From: Papaver somniferum
Taxonomy: Eukaryota > Streptophyta > Magnoliopsida > Ranunculales > Papaveraceae
Assembly: GCF_003573695.1 (NCBI RefSeq)
Contig: NC_039360.1
Coordinates: 63,241,911-63,305,910, forward strand
Length of the DNA: 64,000 nucleotides
Reading direction: 5' to 3'
Shown in pieces: positions 56,936 to 64,000 of the stretch (position 1 is the stretch's first letter; each line of letters opens with the position of its first letter). The notes below the pieces were generated by a model. The model made no database searches. It had not been told where the DNA came from and worked only from the letters and a program-made list of their open reading frames with translations. A program made the translations under genes and the position numbers.

Positions 56936-59342
56936 TGGTAGGCTTCTAAAAGGTCCTAAAAATTATCCCCGGCCAAAAACTTGGTGGGCCCGGAGATATG
57001 TATAAAATTAAGCGCAATAAAAACGGGGGCCTACAGTAATACCGCAAGTGCATGGTCGTCGGTTGTAGCTCGTGCAAGTACGGGTCGATCCACAGAGATC
57101 GGGAGTGTTTTGTAGTGTTCTAACTATTTTGGGTTCTAGTTGCTATTGGGCTATGAAGCCTTTTGGCTTAAATTGGGCTTTGAGTACTAATGGGTTTGAT
57201 AACAATAAAATGAACTGAGCTTGGGCTCAGCTAGTCTTTGAAGTGTAAATGGGCTTTGGCCTTAAACTTAGGCTTTTGATTAAGCCCACAGTTGATTGAA
57301 TTGGGCTTGGTAGTGAACTGAGAACTAGGCCTTGAACTGGACTGAACTTGAGCTTTGAAAGCTGGGCTTTGGAGAGGAAGCAGCAGCAGCAGAGCAAAGA
57401 GAGCAACAGCAGTGGCAATACTGCACAGCAGAGGAAAGCAGCAACAGCAGGGTTGCAGCAAAGAGGAAGGAAAGCAGCAGCACTGCAAGTGCACAGTGCA
57501 GTGCAGGGGAAGAAAACAGTGCAATGCAGCAGTGCAATGCAGCAAGGCAAGTGCAAGAGAAACAACAGCAGCAGTAGCACAAGCAAGGAAGAAAATGCAC
57601 AGCAGGAGAAAATAGCAAACAAAAGCAACACAGGGAAACACAGGGCAAAAGCAAAGAACAATGCAAGATGAACCAAGGCCTAAGCCAAGGGCAGGGATGA
57701 TAGTGAAACTGAAATGGAGCAAAACTAAGGCATTCTTCTAGAGTGGGAAGAGAACTAGCTTGCTCATTGTCACTAGAGAGCACTAGTTTCTCCCAATGCT
57801 CAATCAAATCAGTGCAACCTAAGCATACAAAAATGGAATGGCAAGATAATCAGCTTGCTATGAGCACTGATTTCTTCCATTACTCAATCAATTCAGTGCT
57901 TCAAAGGTTTCTAGCCTAGCCTTCCATTAAACTAACAGCAATGAACTAAACATTAACATTACACAAACATGGCACTAACATGAAGATTAAAACAGGAAAT
58001 TCAAACATGCACATTAACAGGGGACAAACATTAACAGAAATGAAATTGAAGAAACTAAACATCATACAACATCCAACTGTTAACTGTGATAAAGAGCTAG
58101 AATTGAAATTGCAAGTGGAACATGAACATAAAACAAAGCATCAAATTGAACTAAAACATGACAGTTGAGGTCCTGGCTAGTCCAGGCCTCTTAAGCATGA
58201 AACTGGCTAACCCAGTCTGCCTTTCTACACCACACCCATTCTCTATTTATAGTTACAAGCTTCAATTTCCCTAAATACCTAATTCCCCCAAAATTAGGGT
58301 TTGTTCTTCCCCAAATTACACAAAATAGAAATTAGGTTGTCTCAATTACCTACTCCATCGTGATAGTCGCAACCCATGATGCCAATTATCTTTCTCTACC
58401 TCTCCATAGCCTTGTTGTCCTCGATTGATGACATGCAATCACTTTCACCAATTCCACACGTCACTGAGGTCGTGTGATGTTGATGAAGGGATTGAAAATC
58501 ATCATGGATAGTTGGTGGTGAGAGTGGGCTGTGGTGGTTAGATAATTTGGTGGCGGTTAGGTGGTAGAGATGGCTGTTGCAGGGTGATGGTGATGATGGT
58601 GGTGCGGCAGGTGAAGAAGGTGGTTCTGCAGAGGGAGGAGAGGTCGATATGGGTTAGGGTAGGGGCTGTTTGTTTGAGGTTAAATGATTCGGTTGATAGG
58701 GTGTTAGGCGGGATATCAAGGTTCGATGTCCAGCAAAGGTAAGCCACTGGATGGGAAGATGGTAGGTGGATCTGACGGCGATACGGAGGCAGGCGATGAG
58801 CGACCGTCGGATGAAGAGATACAACGAAACGAACGGTACTTGATGGAGTTAGGTATTGTAGTGTAAGGCGGAGATATCAAACTTCGATGAACAGCAAGGG
58901 AGCGACCGTCGGATGCTTCTGAGAACTGATCTGACGGCTGAAGACGCAAGCGGGTATGGATTTGGGTTTTAGGCTTTTGGGTATAGAATATGGGTTTGGG
59001 AAATGAGTTTGGGCTTGGAAAACCTTGAGCCCACTTCTTCTTTAAGAACAACTTTCTTCTTCAAGCCCATTTCTATCCTTTTTTTTTGGTCTTCCGCACA
59101 TCACTCTTCGCGGCTTCCTTGCGTAATTCCTCCTGGCTTTTCACTACTTTTCTGCTCTTTTCGCTCCGCGACTCATCCGAACTTTATTTATTACCTAAAA
59201 ATGCAAAATTAATTAATAAAAATATTTATTCTTGAAAACAATGAAAATACAGAATATGGGATAAAATGTAGAATTAATGCATAAAAGATGAGTTAAATGC
59301 CAACAAAAAGGGATAAATATATACAATATTTGGCACTCATCA
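56936..59342 (-). mobile_element. Solo LTR nested in the gypsy RT gene, 2407 bp, with TSD ATCTG
   Basis: On the minus strand it starts TGATGAGTGCCAAATATTG and ends GAAGCCTACCA. CAGAT (ATCTG on the minus strand) is present at 56931-56935 and 59343-59347. The reading of the gypsy RT (…[10 protein letters not shown] then ADPNKIS…) resumes exactly across the insertion once one TSD copy is removed. No second LTR copy lies within, so it is a solo LTR. It contains ACCGCAAGTGCATGGTCGTC near 57040 and a CAG/AGCAGCAG-rich stretch at 57376-57600. Frames through the latter are low complexity. Confidence 0.88.
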
Positions 59343-59347
59343 CAGAT

Positions 59348-61235
59348 ACTCCTTCAGCTGTAATTATATGTCCCAAATACTCCAAGGAAAGTTGTCCAAA
59401 ACAACACTTAGACTGCTTGGCAAAGAGCTGATGTTGTCGAGGAGAGAAAAAACAATTCTGAGGTGTTCCAAATGCTCAGGCATATCAGAGTTATAAATGA
59501 GGATATCATCAAAGAAGACCAAAACAAATTTTCTAAGAAATGGTTGAAAGATTCATTCATGAGTGCCTGGAATGTTGCAGGAGCATTTGTTCGCCCAAAA
59601 GGCATAACTTTGAATTCATAATGTCCTTGATGTGTTCTAAATGCTGTTTGAAAATGTCTAGATCATGAACTCTGATTTGATGATAGCCAGCTCTAAGATC
59701 AATGTTGGTGAAGATAATTGCACCTTTCAGCTCATCCAATAGTTCATCTATGATGGGTATAGGAAATTTGTCTTTGATAGTAATGTTGTTGAGTTTCTTA
59801 TAATCAACATAGAACCTCCAAGAACCATCTTTCTTTTTCACTAATAGTATAGGAGAAGAAAAAGGGCTATCAGTAGGTTGAATAATGCCAGTTTTTAGCA
59901 TTTCATGAACTAGTTGCTCTACCACTGATTGGTGTATGTATGGACATTTATAAGCTCTTTGGTTAACATGAGTGGAGAGTGGTTGTAATGGGATTTTGTG
60001 ATCTAAACTCCTTTTAGGAGGTAGTTGAGTGGGTTCTTGGAAAATATCAGTGAATTCTTGTAATAAAGGAAGACAAGGTTCAGGAGTGGTTGTGGGTGTA
60101 TAAGTGGCATAGATAGAAAATAAATGACCCACAACACCATGAGTAGTCTTAGCAAAAAACTTCTTAACAGCTGAACCACTCATCATGAGTAAAGTATTGC
60201 TAGGAGTCACTCCCTGTAAGGTGATCTTCTTATTGTTGTACTTAAAGGAAATACTGAGTTTAGAGAAGTTAAAAATTACATCACCTAATGTCCTCAACCA
60301 ATATGATCCCAAGACAATATCACAACCTCCCAATGGTAAGACTCTCAGGTCTTCTACAAATTTGTGTCCTTGCATACTCCATTGATGCTTATAACACATT
60401 TCAGTACTGCTTGTTTTGTCTCTATTAGCAACAGTGACCAACATTGGAGCAGTAGGTGTAATGTTGCAGTGTAGTGTAGAAGCTAAATTGCTATCAATGA
60501 AGCTAGTGGTACTTCCAGAGTCAATTAGAATTGATACCTTATGCTTGTTGTGGAGACCAAGAATTCTTATGGTGTCATCTGTAACAGTGCCAGTGAGAGC
60601 ATGAAGTGATATCTCAATATCAGAGTTAAGTGGAGACTCCACAGCTTCTTCAAAAACTTCCTCCTCCTCCTCTGTATCAGGTGACTCAGAAGTCTCCATT
60701 TGGAGCATGAATATTTTCTGTTTACCCTTGCAAAAATGTCTTGGCCGATAAACTGCATCACAATTGTAGCATAAACCTTGATCTCTTCTCTTCTGCATTT
60801 CTTCTTGAGTCAGTCTCTTATTGGTAGGGCTTGCAGAATTGGATTTGGATTGAGAAGGAGAGAAGGATTTTGGTGTCATTGGTGCAGATTTAGGGGAAGT
60901 AAGAATTGGTTTAGGAGGAAAATTGGCGAGGAGTATGGTCTATAGTTATGAAAAGAAGCATTGAATGATATAGTGAATGGCTTAGTAGCAGCAGCTGCAA
61001 TGTTAACTTTCTGCTCTTGCAATCTAGCTAGAGAAAAACCTTCAGAAAGAGTCTCAGGGTGAAACATAGAAACCGATCTACCAATTTCCTCCTTGAGGCC
61101 ACTAAGAAAGCTTATTATAAAATATGTTTCAGAAAGTGAAGGATTCATGTTCAACATCAAAGCTTTCAATGATTCAAACTGTTCATAATAATCATCTACT
61201 GTTGAATTCTGAACAAGCTTATTAAAACTACCCAC
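59348..61235 (-). pseudogene. gypsy gag C-terminus, protease and RT N-terminus
   Basis: Gag C-terminal region at 61235-60876, then a frame change to 60879-59557. That frame has the zinc knuckle CYNCDAVYRPRHFC, a protease-like ILIDSGSTTSFID and RT (LVKKKDGSWRFYVDYKKLNN, then TNIDLRAGYHQIRV). Frameshifts near 59640 and 59520 break the RT core; the segment beginning [20 protein letters not shown] is in another frame, and the catalytic FFDD region is in a third. At least three disabling shifts are present. Confidence 0.88.
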
Positions 61236-61724
61236 AAAATTTTCCTCAATGGGATTTTCAAATCGAGAACAAATATGATTAGCTAAATCAGACCATGTAA
61301 TACGAGGTCGATTGACCTGAAAATTTAAAAACCATTTCTCAGCTCTACTTTCTAAATAGATTGAAGCAATATTTACCTTCAGGTGTTCTTCAATATCATT
61401 TATTGTGAAATACCGCTCACTCTTCTAAATCCAGCTTCTTGGATTATCCCCATCAAATCGTGGAAAATCCAACTTTGGTATTCTAGAGTGTTGATAGTGA
61501 GGATTTGATATATGTTGAAAGTGCTCATGATTTTCAGTATGAGATCCAGATGGTCTCTCAGTGTTGGTTTGAAGAAAATTTGATCTCTCAAGTAATTTCA
61601 TAAGATTATCAAATTTAGTAGTTAGAGCATCAACTGAACCATTGAGATCTGTGATTTTAGTGTGAATAACGTCACGAGATGCCTTCAATTTCTCGACCTC
61701 AGTTTCAACTTCTTTCTAAGTCAT
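61236..61724 (-). pseudogene. gypsy gag N-terminus
   Basis: The likely gag ATG is at 61722-61724. The third codon is TAG (61716-61718), a premature stop. Downstream the frame reads DLNGSVDALTTKFDNLMKLL, and later IPKLDFPRFDGDNPRSWI, which is typical of gypsy gag (LDFP.F.G..P..W). It then breaks near 61425 and continues in other frames to 61235. Confidence 0.8.
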
Positions 61725-61780
61725 GGTGGAAAAAATTTTGGATGAATGTTTTAGGCGGAAAGAACGGCTCTGATGCCAAT

Positions 61781-62090
61781 TGTTGTATACTTGCAACAAA
61801 TTAACTACAGTGATGATAGAATGATGGATAAAATGGAATTAGTAGCTCCTAAATCAAAGATTCAGGCCAATCTGGCTGAAGAACAGCGCAACCAACGTCT
61901 AGTTGATTTATTTCTTCATAAGTTCAGATAAGGATCTCTTACAGTATTTAACCAATCCTGTAACCCTAAAGGGGCACAATGGATGACAGACACGTGACAA
62001 ATAACGACTGGACAGAACTGATTAGATTAAGGCACTCGACAATTGAATAAGGGCAGCCTATCTCTAGCCTTTATAGCTAAGTGTGCAACA
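61781..62090 (-). repeat. 5' LTR of the gypsy element (minus strand)
   Basis: This begins TGTTGTATACTTGC on the plus strand and ends GTGTGCAACA, followed by the TACAT duplication. Confidence 0.9.
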
Positions 62091-62095
62091 TACAT

Positions 62096-63069
62096 TTTTT
62101 AGCAGGCCGCTAATAAAATGTTGTCATGATAGTAACAAAATGTTGTCATCATGATAGTAACAATTGGTAAACGCAGGAGGTTGTTCTAGCTTTTAGCTAT
62201 TTGAGAAGGCATATCCGTATATGCATGTTACTCAGCGTGGGTTTTAATTTGACTGCAGAAACCAGATAAGGATAATAGGAAAAAAAAAAGGTAAACCATT
62301 ATCAAACATCACAGAGACTTTGAGATCAAGTACTGATCGGATGAGAAGCAAGCCAATACGTACACACTGCCGGCTAACGCATCATTTTACACGATATACC
62401 AGCTGGATCCTTCGTGGATAGAATTTGAAGTTCAACCTACAGTTATGTCCAGACTAGTTCTTACTTTCCTATTAATATTCTTGTAATCTTGTTACATAAA
62501 TCCAGCTAACCAATTAACTGAAAAAATAATCAACATAAATGCATCACTCATCAGCGAGTAGTGGTGGCATGACCATTGCATACGTTTTAGAGCTAGTTGT
62601 GAGCACGTATCAGAAATCAATCATAGATAATTGAGTTAATTTGATAGGTTTCCCAACTTATTAAGTTGACTCTCAAAACAGTTGATCTGTTATCTATTTC
62701 TGCCATTTTATTTTACAAACAGTTTAGTCGGTTAATTGCCGACGCACAAATATCCCCAGCAGCTTCCTCTTTCTTTCCTTTTGATAGTCTATTTACAGTC
62801 GCTTTCATGACGCAGCACAGCAACAGCAATGAAAGTGTTGGCTTACATCGGCAGTCACTCGACAGCGAACACATGGTAGTCGTAGTTCTTGCTTCACAGC
62901 ATGCGTAAAATGGAATTATTTTTTAAATATGTACATTATGTTTTCCGGTATAAGAAATCATTGGATCCGGAGTTTGGGAGCAGGAGTTTTATCCATATAT
63001 ATTCTGCAGTTGGTTGCTATGTGGAGTTTGTTTTGCCGAGTTAATAAATTATGGGTATCGAGGGATCAT
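62096..63069. other. Unassigned intergenic sequence
   Basis: No supported gene. The frame at 62666-62908 has no recognised motif. A short duplication, AAAATGTTGTCAT...GATAGTAACA, occurs twice at about 62115-62162. Confidence 0.5.
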
Positions 63070-63418
63070 TGATCAGGAAAACTAAATCAATCAAACATAA
63101 AATATAAGAGATTGAAGTGGTTCGGCACTAACGCTTACGGCCACTCATAGAACCCGCAGGATGAATTAGATTGATCTTCAGACTTAGTGTTCTAGGATAA
63201 TTACATTTACATTGAACTCTCTTATTTACAGTGATAAGAGATGAGATAACCTATTGACTAGCTAGCTGATAGGCAATCTAACTAGATCGCACAATATCTT
63301 AACAGTCCCGACTCATTCTACACTTATCTTGATTTCAGTCCGTGATAGTTGGAAACATGACTCGGTCTTTTCTTCAAATACGATAACTTTGGAGTCTCAC
63401 ACGTACAATATTCCAACA
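63070..63418 (-). mobile_element. 3' LTR of a second Ty1/copia element, 349 bp
   Basis: On the minus strand it begins TGTTGGAATATTGTACG at 63418 and ends TTTTCCTGATCA at 63070. The next minus-strand bases inward are CTTGAGGGGGG, a polypurine tract. The left flank is ATCAT; the matching duplication would lie beyond the window. Confidence 0.8.
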
Positions 63419-64000
63419 CCCCCCTCAAGTTGAACACGGAAGTTTTCTGAAGTGTACAACTTGAAAAGTCTCTGGAAAAGAACTTTGTAACCCAAAACTT
63501 TGTAGGTTGAACTTCGATCTTCAATCACGGGCCAAGACTCTTTAACAAAGGTACAGAAGCAGCAACAGCAGAATGATCTTCACGAGGTATCGGTTAAGGA
63601 AATGGCTTTCATGGGGTTGGTTTGTGGATTACTAACCCAGACAGACAAGCCAGCAAAATATGAACATAATATATTGAACCAAAAATTGGCAGATAACATT
63701 ATTTTCGAAATAGGTAATGTTTTCGAAAATAAAAGATAAAATGCAAAGATTAAATTTCAATGCAGAGAAATTAAAGAATTGATCATACTAAAGCTGAACA
63801 CAGTATTGTCTCCTTGAAATAGTGAACTGATTGATGATCAAAGGATTTAAAATCTGAAAACCTCAGAAACCCCTCATGGGAGATTGAAATATTATTCAAA
63901 TGGGATTACGTTGATAAAAAAATGAAACTCAACGTATGAGCACATGGATTAGTTGGCCATGGAATAAGCTTGGCCATGAATACTGTTAGAAACAGTTGTT
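63419..64000 (-). mobile_element. 3' internal part of the second copia element, cut by the window edge
   Basis: After the polypurine tract the sequence has no pol-coding match within about 580 bp. It may be a decayed RNase H end or 3' untranslated sequence. The remainder of the element is outside the window. Confidence 0.5.

Larger units (their letters stand above)
54518..62090 (-). mobile_element. Ty3/gypsy chromovirus-type element, 7.6 kb, with TSD TACAT and a nested solo LTR
   Basis: LTRs of about 311 bp (54518-54828 and 61781-62090) both begin TGTTGTATACTT and end GCAACA. TACAT flanks at 54513-54517 and 62091-62095. On the minus strand the 5' LTR is followed by ATTGGCATCAGAGC, close to the initiator-methionine tRNA primer site. 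Domain order gag, protease, RT, RNase H, integrase, chromodomain identifies a chromovirus. I count about 14 substitutions and one indel between the LTRs, roughly 4-5 percent, so it is older than the copia at 19112. A 2.4-kb solo LTR has since landed in its RT gene. Confidence 0.95.

Noticed and set aside
57227..57807. Long open frames rich in Cys, Leu and Ser on the minus strand and Gln, Ser and Lys on the plus strand
   Set aside because: They read through a CAG/AGCAGCAG-rich stretch of a solo LTR. Low complexity in every frame, with no recognisable start or motif.

Overview
This window is nuclear DNA from a flowering plant, almost certainly a eudicot. The evidence is AT-rich sequence, spliced genes with GT-AG introns, a CBL-interacting protein kinase, plant Ty1/copia, Ty3/gypsy, Cassandra, hAT, MULE and Harbinger elements, and fragments of plant genes resembling NO VEIN and sucrose-phosphate synthase. 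The genus cannot be fixed from sequence alone; a Papaver-like (Ranunculales) genome is only a guess. Most of the 64 kb is mobile-element sequence. Three host genes look intact.

Layout, left to right. 1-3520: 3' part of a degenerate copia element on the minus strand, its LTR cut by the window edge. 3520-3970: a 450-bp dispersed repeat, partly a LINE tail. 4207-4579: a short tandem repeat. 4580-13602: a 9-kb non-coding LTR element (LARD-like) whose LTRs are filled with tandem repeats. 13603-15060: a NO VEIN-like pseudogene on the minus strand, split by a 633-bp solo LTR. 15355-26402: four class II elements in a row (hAT MITE, MULE, hAT, MULE). The larger hAT carries a complete copia with identical LTRs. 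26585-29270: two small two-exon genes that look like diverged tandem paralogues. 30462-32300: an intronless CIPK gene with a recognisable TATA box. 32806-37550: LINE relics and repeats. 37891-38619: a Cassandra TRIM carrying 5S rRNA-derived sequence. 38948-41006: three MITEs. 42090-46806: a hAT relic split by about 4.1 kb of younger insertions, including an array of TGCATAAC/GTTATGCA inverted words, a fragment of a sucrose-phosphate synthase gene, and a 1.1-kb terminal-inverted-repeat element. 47443-48140: LINE ORF1 relic. 49534-52180: a 2.6-kb solo LTR of the same family as the left edge. 52875-53918: two MITEs. 54518-62090: a chromovirus-type gypsy element on the minus strand, itself interrupted by a 2.4-kb solo LTR. 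63070-64000: start of another minus-strand copia.

Target-site duplications (TSDs) could be read directly for most insertions, so the nesting order is well supported: copia into hAT; solo LTR into gypsy; solo LTR into the NO VEIN-like pseudogene.

The observation most worth pursuing is architectural. At four places, small non-autonomous elements have interiors made largely of one short word and its reverse complement, repeated many times: TGCATAAC at 42.5-43.4 kb, AGTCGT at 45.6-46.0 kb, CATCCGG at 53.0-53.3 kb and GGCGGACTTT at 39.2-39.5 kb. The word differs at each place but the layout is the same. No coding system such as a defence island or biosynthetic cluster is visible.
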